Assembly: GCA_905369775.1 (NCBI GenBank)
Contig: CAJPJR010000002.1
Location: 50,005 to 114,004, forward strand
Direction: 5' to 3'
From: Prevotellaceae bacterium UBA1746
GTDB taxonomy: Bacteria; Bacteroidota; Bacteroidia; Bacteroidales; Bacteroidaceae
Length of the DNA: 64,000 bases
Positions 8,999-16,209 of this stretch are shown here, in pieces. Each line of letters begins with the position of its first letter. Position 1 is the first letter of the stretch. Made by a program: the position numbers and the translations under genes. Under the pieces are notes generated by a model. It was not told the origin of the DNA and ran no database searches. It saw only the letters and a list, made by a program, of their open reading frames with translations.

Positions 8999-9208
8999 AT
9001 GAAATCCTATACTACTCCCCGCCTCGAGGAATTCCAACTCCACGGCGAACCCATCATGGGCCTGACTTCCTTGAAAATGAACTCCAGTTTCCGCGTCCAG
9101 CAAAACAACCCTGTGCTCACCAACGAGGAATTTGTCAATCCCATCTGGGGCGATGACGAATCGGCCGACGACGACAACAGCTCTCTCGGCGAATTTTCAG
9201 GCTTCTAA
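8999..9208 (+). CDS. Short acidic peptide gene (69 aa), cassette B
   Basis: ATG at 8999, only 14 bp after the stop of the secreted-protein gene, so almost certainly co-transcribed with it. Begins MKSYTTPRLEEFQLHGEPIM and ends NPIWGDDESADDDNSS plus a short hydrophobic end (LGEFSGF). It is the counterpart of the 54-aa peptide at 6700-6864. A longer frame reading in from upstream is only the out-of-frame overlap with the preceding gene. Function unknown. Confidence 0.7.
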   Translation: MKSYTTPRLEEFQLHGEPIMGLTSLKMNSSFRVQQNNPVLTNEEFVNPIWGDDESADDDNSSLGEFSGF

Positions 9209-9332
9209 CGCCCTACCCCCTCTTCTCCGCATGCAGCATTCCGCGCTCCGTCGCCGGACAACCCCTGCAGTCATGCGGCATCGTGTCGAAGCGGCGAAGA
9301 GTTCCGCCTCACCTCGGCCTCCCGTTTCCTTC

Positions 9333-9373
9333 AACGGCTCAGACAGTCACCGGACTGTCCGAGCCGTTTTTTG
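9333..9373 (+). terminator. Intrinsic terminator of cassette B
   Basis: A 16-bp stem (9333-9348 with 9353-9368, one mismatch) with an ACCG loop, followed by a T run. Confidence 0.88.
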
Positions 9374-9756
9374 TTTCTCCGCCGCAACCGGTCGTCCCCT
9401 TCGTCGCTTTTGCCGACGCGTCGCAGCAATTACCGCCGGAACCGTCACTGCCGCCTCGCAGCAGGCACAGCGCAACAATCCATTCGGCAGCAGCTCCTCC
9501 CGGTGCCTGCGGTGCGAACGGCCACGACCGAAAACGACGCCACGTCGCCCATCCATCGCGAAGCAGACGCGAAGTGCCGCCGGAAAAAGGGGGGCATCGG
9601 ACGGAAACACACCCACTTTTTCGTGATTTCCCGCAACTTTTTCGAGCAAGTCCCCGTGCACAGCCCAATGCACCCCGACAACGCCCACGATCAGTCCGCC
9701 CCACAGCGTCTTTGCGGGCGAAAACACCATCCGCCCTCACGTTTTTTGCCTTCAGA

Positions 9757-9788
9757 TTTGCATCTTTGCCCATTCCTCCCTATCTTTG
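9757..9788 (+). promoter_or_regulatory. Consensus Bacteroidota promoter, nearly leaderless
   Basis: TTTG (9757-9760), exactly 20 bases, then TATCTTTG (9781-9788). The ATG of the next gene is at 9798, so the leader would be only about 0-5 bases. This also decides that start: the TTG at 9786 overlaps the -7 box and cannot be transcribed. Confidence 0.85.
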
Positions 9789-9797
9789 CGGCAATAC

Positions 9798-10280
9798 ATG
9801 TCCGCAAAACTTCGCACCCTCCGTCGTCAAGTGGCCTTGGCTTGGATTCTTCTCCTCGCCCTGCTGCCGCAATTGGTGGTGAAAACCTTTCACTACCACG
9901 ACAGCGCGGTGCCAACGGAGCACATCGGCCTCAACGCCGACGGACAAGGCGCCGAGTGCATCGCCTGCCTCCGCGCCACCGCAGCCGCCACCGCCCGCGA
10001 TGGGCAGCACGCGGGCGAAAACGGCACACCCGCGCCCGCCCTCGCGCACCGAACGCACCGCCCATGCCATCGGCACCACCATTTGCCGGGGCAAGTGCCC
10101 GGCGACAAGCACGACAATTGCAGCATCTGCCATTTCGTGCCCGCCCCCTGCACCGTGCCCACGCTGCCTCAATTTTGCTTTTTCGTTTCCACCGCGGAAA
10201 CACCCTTTCTTTCCGATCAACCCTCGATCGCTCACACGGTGATTGCTCGCGCAGTGCTGCGCGGCCCACCGACTGTCTGA
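9798..10280 (+). CDS. Secreted His/Cys-rich protein of metal-receptor locus
   Basis: 160 residues with an N-terminal hydrophobic segment (VALAWILLLALLPQLVV) that looks like a signal peptide or anchor. The exported part starts with HYHDS and contains two CxxC pairs (CIAC, CSIC) and a dense His cluster (HRTHRPCHRHHHLP, then KHDNCSICH). Small His/Cys proteins of this kind occur next to metal-linked TonB receptors; the proteobacterial DUF2946 proteins near copper receptors are a comparison, not a proven homology. It is the first gene of a locus with a TonB receptor and two His-motif lipoproteins, so periplasmic copper or zinc binding is a reasonable inference. The start is set by the promoter at 9757-9788. 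Confidence 0.65.
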   Translation: MSAKLRTLRRQVALAWILLLALLPQLVVKTFHYHDSAVPTEHIGLNADGQGAECIACLRATAAATARDGQHAGENGTPAPALAHRTHRPCHRHHHLPGQVPGDKHDNCSICHFVPAPCTVPTLPQFCFFVSTAETPFLSDQPSIAHTVIARAVLRGPPTV

Positions 10281-10813
10281 TTTTTTCTCCCCGATTTTCT
10301 TTTTTTTCTCGTCGGCGAGCGCCCATTCCATCGAGTAGATACACCCGATGGCCTCCGATCGTTCCTGCACCCGCAACCGTCTCATGCCGGTTGGGGTTCG
10401 CCTCCCTACATCAAGGGAGTTCACACGCAGGCCGTGCAGCTCTCGGTGCCTCCACGGCAGTGCTCCCCTCCTCGCTACGGGTTTTCGCTCGGAGCGTCGG
10501 TCGGGCGCAGTGTCCGCACGGTTGCACCGGTTCAGACCGGCACACCACGACTGACCGACTCCGCAACAGGCGTTGCCTTGTGGCGAAAGCGCACCCCGTC
10601 ACGGCGGTTTCATCGACCGCCACCGGCTGTTTGCTCACGATTCGCCCCTCTGCCGCACGCCCGCCGCAGCATTTCTCCGCCGCAGCGGTGCCTTTGCGCA
10701 CGGCACGCCAACGGCCCGTCCCCCGCGCCCGCCGACAGCACATTCCCTTTCCCGGTCTCCGCAGCCCCCGGCGCAGCGGAGCCCCTTCATCCATCGTTTT
10801 CTCTCTCATTCCC
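10281..10813. other. 533-bp GC-rich gap before the TonB receptor
   Basis: No recognisable gene. One frame is open across the whole stretch and into the receptor gene, but its translation is Arg/Pro/Ser-rich and looks non-coding. No -33/-7 promoter was found. A copy of the recurrent TTTCATCGA element lies at 10606-10616 inside a 6-bp hairpin (10603-10621). I looked for a cobalamin riboswitch and did not find its core. Confidence 0.5.
10606..10616 (+). repeat. Recurrent intergenic element GGTTTCATCGA (copy 1)
   Basis: One of at least eight intergenic copies of a GATTTCATCGA-like sequence. This copy sits in a hairpin, with stem GGCGGT/ACCGCC at 10603-10608 and 10616-10621. Confidence 0.5.
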
Positions 10814-13144
10814 ATGTCCAAAATCCTTTTCCCGGGGCTGTTGCTGAGCGCAGCCGTGGTGATTCCCGCCACCACCCGCGCCGCCGAACCCCAACCCGTG
10901 GGCGCACCGCGCCTGCTCGTCACCGACCGCGACAGCGGTCTCCCCGTTTCGGGTGCCGTGGTGCGCGGCGGCGGCAAAATCTGGCGCTCCGACGAGACCG
11001 GTCTGCTCGTGCTCACCGAAAACGCCCTGCACGGCGACAGTCTCACGGTGAGTGCCGTGGGCTACACCGATCGGCGCGTCGCCACCGCCGAAGTGCGCAG
11101 CCACCGCCCCCTGCGCGTCGAACTCATCGCCCTGACCAATCGCCTCAACGAGGCCGTGGTGCAAACCGGGCGCATCGTCCATTCGGTCAACACCGCCACC
11201 CAAAGTATTTCGGCGGCCGAGGTGCAGAAAAATCTGGGCAACTCTTTCGCTTCGGCCCTCGAACAAATCAAAGGCATGAGCATGGTGCAAACCGGTGCCA
11301 CCATTGCCAAACCCGTTCTCCACGGCATGTACGGCACGCGCCTACTCATCATGAACAACGGCGTGCGGCAACAGGGCCAACAGTGGGGCGTGGATCACGC
11401 GCCGGAGCTCGATGCCAACTCTGCCGGGCGCATCAATGTGGTGAAAGGCGCGGAAGCCGTGCGCTACGGCGCGGAGGCGCTCGGCGGCGTGATCCTGCTC
11501 GACGGCAAAGCCCTGCCCTACACGCGTTCGCAACCCGAGGGCTATCTCTCCACGCTCTACGGCAGCAACGGCCGGCGCGCGGCACTGACCGGATCGGTCG
11601 ATGCGGGCCTCCCCTTGGCGGGCGGTCGCGCAGCGTGGCGCCTACAAGGCACCTACCTCAACGGCGGCGACCGCTCCACTGCCCACTATCTGCTCAACAA
11701 CACCGGCGTGCGCGAAGCCAACGGCTCCGTGGCCTTCGGCTGGAAGCGCGACCGCTTCGAAGCCGACGGGTACTACAGCCTGTTTTCCACCCGCATCGGC
11801 GTGCTCTTCAGCGCTCAAATGGGCGACGAACAGCTCCTCCGCGAGCGTATCCGCCTCGGCCGCCCGACGGAATTCTACCCTTGGACGCGCCAAATCGACT
11901 ACCCTTACCAGAAAGTGGTGCACCAAGTGGCCAAACTCCACACGCGCTACACCCTCTCCTCGGGTGGGCATCTCGAGTGGCAGGCGGCCTTTCAGCACGA
12001 CGACCGCCGAGAATTCAACCAGCGCCGCAATTTCCGCTCGCACGTGCCCACGCTCGACCTCCAATTGGAGAGTTTCCAAACCGACGGCCGTTGGCAGCAG
12101 TCGTATGCCGACCATTGGACCACCGAGGCGGGGCTGTTCTATGCCAATGTCAAGAACACCAACACGCCGGGCACGGGCGTGGTGCCCATCATCCCGAACT
12201 ACGTGCAGCAAAATGCCGGTGTGTTCGCCATTCAGAAGTATTCGGGCGACAATTGGGGGGCCGAAGCCGGTGCGCGGCTCGACCACCAGCGCCTCAACGC
12301 CCGCGGCATCGATCTCTACGGCCGCCCTTATGGGAAATTGGACCACTACAACAACCTCACTTACACCGTCGGCGCGCACGCGCACCTCTTGCCCGGGCTC
12401 GATGTTTTGAGCAATGTGGGATCGGCCTGGCGCGCGCCGCACGTACATGAGTTGTACAGCAACGGCGTGGAGCACTCGAGCGGACTTTTTGCCCGCGGCG
12501 ATGCCAACCTCCGCCCCGAGGTGAGCACCAAATGGATCACTTCGCTGCGCTATGCCGACCACGGTTTCACGGCCTCCGTCGACGGCTATGTGCAGTGGAT
12601 CGACAACTATATTTTCGACGCGCCGACCTCCGAAGTCATCACGATGGTGTCGGGCGCCTACCCGGTTTTCCAATATCGTGCCACGGATGCCTTCTTCCGC
12701 GGGGTGGATGCCGAGGCCAAATGGCAGATTTTGCCGCAACTCGCCGTGGAAGGCGGTGCCGCGTGGGTGCGGGCCGACGACCGCACGAAACAGCGCCCGT
12801 TGCCCTACATTCCGTCGTTTCGTGTCTCCGATGCCGTCACGCTCCAATTGGGCAGCATCTCGCACGTGCATGACGTCTATGTCAAGGCTTCGCACAAATA
12901 TGTGGCGAAACAAACGCATTTCGATCCCGCCACCGACTTGATCAACTTCACGCCCGCGGCCTATCATCTTTTCGGCGCCGAGGTCGGTGCCAATTGGGTG
13001 CTGCCCGACGGTCGGAAGATCAAGTTTCTGCTCACGGCCGATAATCTTTTCAATCGCGAATACCGCGAATACACCAACCGCTTCCGCTACTACGCCCACG
13101 ATCTCGGTCGTGACGTTCGCTTCATGCTCACTTGGGAGTTTTGA
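10814..13144 (+). CDS. TonB-dependent outer-membrane receptor
   Basis: 776 residues. A signal peptide (about 1-24) is followed by a carboxypeptidase-regulatory-like domain (about 30-105; LLVTDRDSGLPVSGAVVRGG) typical of Bacteroidota receptors. The plug domain (about 120-240) contains LHGMYGTRLLIMNNGVRQQG, INVVKGAEAVRYGAEALGGV. The rest is a 22-strand-type beta barrel ending in an aromatic residue (FMLTWEF). TonB receptors import metal chelates, cobalamin or glycans. No SusD partner is present, so a SusC/D glycan system is unlikely. The His/Cys-rich neighbour upstream and two His-motif lipoproteins downstream point to a metal or metal complex (inference). The start at 10814 gives a clean signal peptide; the longer upstream frame is not coding. 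Confidence 0.88.
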   Translation: MSKILFPGLLLSAAVVIPATTRAAEPQPVGAPRLLVTDRDSGLPVSGAVVRGGGKIWRSDETGLLVLTENALHGDSLTVSAVGYTDRRVATAEVRSHRPLRVELIALTNRLNEAVVQTGRIVHSVNTATQSISAAEVQKNLGNSFASALEQIKGMSMVQTGATIAKPVLHGMYGTRLLIMNNGVRQQGQQWGVDHAPELDANSAGRINVVKGAEAVRYGAEALGGVILLDGKALPYTRSQPEGYLSTLYGSNGRRAALTGSVDAGLPLAGGRAAWRLQGTYLNGGDRSTAHYLLNNTGVREANGSVAFGWKRDRFEADGYYSLFSTRIGVLFSAQMGDEQLLRERIRLGRPTEFYPWTRQIDYPYQKVVHQVAKLHTRYTLSSGGHLEWQAAFQHDDRREFNQRRNFRSHVPTLDLQLESFQTDGRWQQSYADHWTTEAGLFYANVKNTNTPGTGVVPIIPNYVQQNAGVFAIQKYSGDNWGAEAGARLDHQRLNARGIDLYGRPYGKLDHYNNLTYTVGAHAHLLPGLDVLSNVGSAWRAPHVHELYSNGVEHSSGLFARGDANLRPEVSTKWITSLRYADHGFTASVDGYVQWIDNYIFDAPTSEVITMVSGAYPVFQYRATDAFFRGVDAEAKWQILPQLAVEGGAAWVRADDRTKQRPLPYIPSFRVSDAVTLQLGSISHVHDVYVKASHKYVAKQTHFDPATDLINFTPAAYHLFGAEVGANWVLPDGRKIKFLLTADNLFNREYREYTNRFRYYAHDLGRDVRFMLTWEF

Positions 13145-13190
13145 GTCCCCGCCGGCGCGCCTTCGCCGCCGGTCGGCTCTAAAAAGCTCC

Positions 13191-13200
13191 GTTTCATCGA
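13191..13200 (+). repeat. Recurrent intergenic element GTTTCATCGA (copy 2)
   Basis: Ends 12 bases before the ATG of the first lipoprotein gene (13213). Preceded by C, so CGTTTCATCGA. Confidence 0.5.
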
Positions 13201-13212
13201 TCGTTACTCTCC

Positions 13213-13965
13213 ATGCGAAAATCCTTTTCTCTCTTCCTCTTCTTCCTCCTCGGCTGTGCGACCCTGTTGCCCGCCGCTTGCTCGCTCGAACCCGAAGCAC
13301 CGGTGGACGAACGCCGCAGCAAAGACCACGGCGACCCCACCCGTGTGGTGCTCACCCTGCGCCACGGTACGTGGGACGGCACGCATTTCACCCCCGAAAC
13401 GGGCGAAACGGCCGACACCCGCGAACAGACCATCACCTATGCCCTGCAACCCGAATTGGGCTGGGCGCCGCTCTCGGGCACACCGGCCGGTTTCGTCGTG
13501 CGACGCGCCGAAGGGACGCAACATGCCTACGAGTTGCGCATCCGCTACTTCGACATTTCGGGCGAAGACATCACCCGGCAGTTTGTAGACAACGGGCAGG
13601 ACAAAATCCACCAGCACTTTTTCATCCCCGATGCCGTGTACACGCCCGACAGCACCGCGCGTCCGGACGAGGCCCGCAGCAATCGCGTCTACACCTACAC
13701 GTATGCCGACACCACCCCGTGGTACGACGAACTTTCCACTCCCGGCACGCGACTGACGGGCGATGTCAATCCGATTGGTTTCAAGGGCGTGCTGCAATTC
13801 AAGGAGGCGCGCGACTTGCACATCTACATTCGCCTGATGCACGCCCGCGTTTCGAAATTCAACAAGCGCGACCACAGCCTTTCGCCCTTCTATGCGCCCA
13901 CACCGGGGCAGCTGCAGGAGGATGCGTGGGACATCGCCATGCGCTTCCCCGTGCAGTGTAGGTAA
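13213..13965 (+). CDS. HQHFF-motif lipoprotein 1 of metal-receptor locus
   Basis: 250 residues. A signal peptide with lipobox LPAAC puts the lipid on Cys23. The mature part opens with L-R-H-G-T-W-D-G-T-H-F and has IHQHFFIP near residue 135. It then has NPIGFKGVLQFK, a LMHARVSKF segment and SPFYAPTPGQLQ. The same succession of motifs occurs in the next gene, so the two are diverged copies. The conserved histidines (HG, HQH, L-x-H) suggest a metal site. I do not recognise a named family. The gene is 68 bp after the receptor gene and very likely in its operon. Confidence 0.7.
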   Translation: MRKSFSLFLFFLLGCATLLPAACSLEPEAPVDERRSKDHGDPTRVVLTLRHGTWDGTHFTPETGETADTREQTITYALQPELGWAPLSGTPAGFVVRRAEGTQHAYELRIRYFDISGEDITRQFVDNGQDKIHQHFFIPDAVYTPDSTARPDEARSNRVYTYTYADTTPWYDELSTPGTRLTGDVNPIGFKGVLQFKEARDLHIYIRLMHARVSKFNKRDHSLSPFYAPTPGQLQEDAWDIAMRFPVQCR

Positions 13966-13990
13966 GCCCCTCAGGATTTCGCCAAATACA

Positions 13991-14001
13991 CGATTTCATC
14001 G
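13991..14001 (+). repeat. Recurrent intergenic element CGATTTCATCG (copy 3)
   Basis: Lies between the two lipoprotein genes, 47 bases before the ATG at 14049. Followed by GG rather than A. Confidence 0.45.
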
Positions 14002-14048
14002 GGTAGCCCACCCCATTCCGCAATTATTCACCTCAAACATTCAGCCTT

Positions 14049-15080
14049 ATGTTCAGAAAAATCTTTGGCGTGCTCCTGCTCGCCACCGCAGCTTTCGCCT
14101 TCGGCGCCTGCGACAAGGACAACAACGAAAAGCGACAGCCCACACCGCAGCCTCAACCTGCGCCCACCGAAGAAGTGGAACCGGTGCGTGCCGAACTCAC
14201 CCTGGCCGGCGGACACTTCCACGGCGTGGCTTTCCACCAAGATGCCGACGCGCAGGGCATTACTTATAAGAAAGCTGTGCAACACCTCACCTTTGTGCGC
14301 AAAGGCGACACTTGGGAACTCGAGAAAGGCAGTGCCGATGCCTTCCGCGTGTTGAGTTCCAGGCAATATCTCTATCCTTACGGTCTTTGGATCAAGTATT
14401 ACGATGCCAAGGGCCAAGACATCACGCCCATCATTGCTGAGAACGGCGAAAGTCGCGCACACCAGCACTTCTTTGTGCCCTCGGAGGTGAAGCCAACCTT
14501 CGATGGAACCGCCGAAAAAGACGATCAAATCGCCGATTCGCTCCTCAACTATGTCTATATGGACACCAATCCGACCAACGGCATCCTGAAATCGACCACC
14601 GACAAGGCAACGGGGCAAACGATTCCCGCAGCGAAACTCACCGGATCGAAGGTGGTGGGACAAAATGCCCTCGGCGACATTTTCGAACCGCTTAACCCCA
14701 TCGGCATGAAGGGTTTCTTCCAGTTTAAGAAACCGCGCAAATCGTTCGTGCTCACCGTGACGCTCTTCCACTTCGACGGCGATGCTAAATTCCCCGGCGG
14801 CAAACCTTCGCCCTTCTTCGCCCCCACGGCCGGACAGTTGGCCACGGGTCACCGCGAAGTGGTGCTCCGCGTGCCGTTTGTGGTCTACGCCTCGCGCGAA
14901 GAAACGGGCGATTGGGAAACCCTCGACGCTGTGCCTTACGCCCAACTCCGCCCGGCCGAACAGCGCTTGGTGCTTTCCACCGCTCGCGCCTATGGCATCT
15001 CCGAAGAACTGGCCACCAAAGATTGGTTTGCCCACATTCTCGGCGAAGTGGACAAGGAGAGCGGTGCGCTCTGGTTCTGA
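14049..15080 (+). CDS. HQHFF-motif lipoprotein 2 of metal-receptor locus
   Basis: 343 residues, lipobox AFGAC (Cys21), then a Pro/Gln/Glu linker (about 25-45). The core repeats lipoprotein 1: GGHFHGVAF at the start, ITPIIAENGESRAHQHFFVP, Y-V-Y-M-D-T-N-P, NPIGMKGFFQFKKPRKSF, SPFFAPTAGQLATGHREVV. It has an insert near the middle and about 60 extra C-terminal residues (ETGDWETLDAV onward) that lipoprotein 1 lacks. Two paralogues beside one receptor suggest a receptor with surface- or periplasm-facing ligand-binding partners. Metal capture is inferred from the shared histidines. A terminator follows at 15258. Confidence 0.7.
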   Translation: MFRKIFGVLLLATAAFAFGACDKDNNEKRQPTPQPQPAPTEEVEPVRAELTLAGGHFHGVAFHQDADAQGITYKKAVQHLTFVRKGDTWELEKGSADAFRVLSSRQYLYPYGLWIKYYDAKGQDITPIIAENGESRAHQHFFVPSEVKPTFDGTAEKDDQIADSLLNYVYMDTNPTNGILKSTTDKATGQTIPAAKLTGSKVVGQNALGDIFEPLNPIGMKGFFQFKKPRKSFVLTVTLFHFDGDAKFPGGKPSPFFAPTAGQLATGHREVVLRVPFVVYASREETGDWETLDAVPYAQLRPAEQRLVLSTARAYGISEELATKDWFAHILGEVDKESGALWF

Positions 15081-15257
15081 TTTTCGCTCAGATCGACACA
15101 CCGGCTATATTTTATTTCCCGATGCCGTGATGAAACCGCACGTCTTTTCGGGAAAGTCCACCGAATTGCCCCAATTCATCGGCAGTTCGCAAAGACATGA
15201 TCCCACATGCCTTCCCCGGTTCGCTCATTTCGGCGGATATTCGGGGAGGCACTGAGC

Positions 15258-15298
15258 AGCACCGCACGTTTTTCCCGAAACGTGCGGTGCTTTGGTTT
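15258..15298 (+). terminator. Intrinsic terminator of the receptor/lipoprotein operon
   Basis: A perfect 14-bp stem (15258-15271 with 15278-15291) with a 6-base loop, then TTGGTTT. Together with the dapB promoter at 15336 it accounts for the 309-bp gap 15081-15389, in which I see no gene. Confidence 0.82.
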
Positions 15299-15335
15299 CT
15301 CAGCGCGAAGGCAACTGACGAAAAGGGGCTAAATG

Positions 15336-15367
15336 TTTGTCTTTCCGCCGATAAACGTGTAAATTTG
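15336..15367 (+). promoter_or_regulatory. Consensus Bacteroidota promoter of dapB-lepB-wbqC
   Basis: TTTG (15336-15339), exactly 20 bases, then TAAATTTG (15360-15367). The ATG of dapB is 22 bases further on. Confidence 0.85.
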
Positions 15368-15389
15368 CTCATCAGTAAAACCCTTTCTT

Positions 15390-16145
15390 ATGAAAATAGC
15401 ACTCATCGGATACGGAAAAATGGGCAAAATGATCGAATCCATCGCCAAATCGCGTGGACACGAAATCGTTTCGATCATTGATGTCGACAACCGCGCCGAC
15501 TTTGACACCGACGCTTTCCGCTCGGCAGACGTAGCCATCGAATTCACCACCCCCACCGCAGCCTACGAAAACTATCGGCAGGCTTGGGCGCAAGGCGTCA
15601 AGGTGGTGAGCGGATCGACAGGTTGGCTCGCGCAGCACGAAGCCGACGTGCGAAAGGCCTGCACCGCCGAGGGGCACACGCTCTTCTGGGCTTCGAACTT
15701 CTCGCTCGGCGTGGCTATCTTTTCGGCCGTGAACAAATATCTGGCCAAAATCATGAACGCTTATCCCGACTACGACGTTTCGATGGTGGAAACACACCAT
15801 GTGCACAAACTCGACGCGCCGTCGGGAACGGCCATCACGCTGGCGGAACAGATCGTGGAGCGCTTGGACCGAAAAACAGCGTGGGTGAAGGGCGAAGTGC
15901 ACGAAGCCGACGGCTCTGTCACGGGCACGACCGAGCATGCGCCCGACACATTGCGCATCGATGCGGTGCGGCGTGACGAGGTGCCGGGCATTCACACCGT
16001 GACTTACACCTCGGAGGCCGACAGCATCACCATCACGCACGACGCCCATTCGCGACGTGGGTTTGCTCTCGGGGCAGTACTTGCCGCAGAATACACAGCG
16101 CAGCACACAGGACTCCTCTCCACCGACGACCTCTTCGACTTCTAA
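15390..16145 (+). CDS. dapB: 4-Hydroxy-tetrahydrodipicolinate reductase
   Basis: NAD(P)H-dependent reduction in the lysine/meso-diaminopimelate pathway, cytosolic. 251 residues. The N-terminal Rossmann fold has GYGKMGK (7-13). The catalytic segment ETHHVHKLDAPSGTA carries His136-His137, Lys140 and the substrate-binding DAPSGT loop (142-147). Length fits the family. It is the first gene of a three-gene run with lepB (64 bp gap) and wbqC. It supplies the diaminopimelate branch that MurE in this same window uses. Confidence 0.96.
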   Translation: MKIALIGYGKMGKMIESIAKSRGHEIVSIIDVDNRADFDTDAFRSADVAIEFTTPTAAYENYRQAWAQGVKVVSGSTGWLAQHEADVRKACTAEGHTLFWASNFSLGVAIFSAVNKYLAKIMNAYPDYDVSMVETHHVHKLDAPSGTAITLAEQIVERLDRKTAWVKGEVHEADGSVTGTTEHAPDTLRIDAVRRDEVPGIHTVTYTSEADSITITHDAHSRRGFALGAVLAAEYTAQHTGLLSTDDLFDF

Positions 16146-16190
16146 AACAGAACCGGGGCTTCATCGTGCCGAAGAGGCGGAATGAGCCCC

Positions 16191-16200
16191 ATTTCATCGA
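16191..16200 (+). repeat. Recurrent intergenic element ATTTCATCGA (copy 4)
   Basis: Ends 9 bases before the lepB ATG (16210). A related GCTTCATCG lies 33 bases upstream. The two flank a GGGGCT/AGCCCC inverted repeat. Confidence 0.45.
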
Positions 16201-16209
16201 AAAATACTC

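Larger units (their letters stand above)
9209..9797. other. 589-bp intergenic region
   Basis: Holds the cassette B terminator (9333-9373) and a near-consensus promoter (9757-9788). The frames between them are long only because the region is GC-rich. Their translations are Arg/Pro/Ser-rich and have no domain. Confidence 0.6.

Noticed and set aside
9371..10813. A very long open frame (9371-13144) reading into the TonB receptor, suggesting a 1257-residue protein
   Set aside because: The part before 10814 translates to Arg/Pro/Ser-rich sequence with no domain, overlaps another signal-peptide protein in a different frame, and the receptor has a clean signal peptide at 10814.
10281..10813. Possible cobalamin riboswitch before the TonB receptor
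   Set aside because: I looked for the conserved B12 box and its flanking helices and could not find them.
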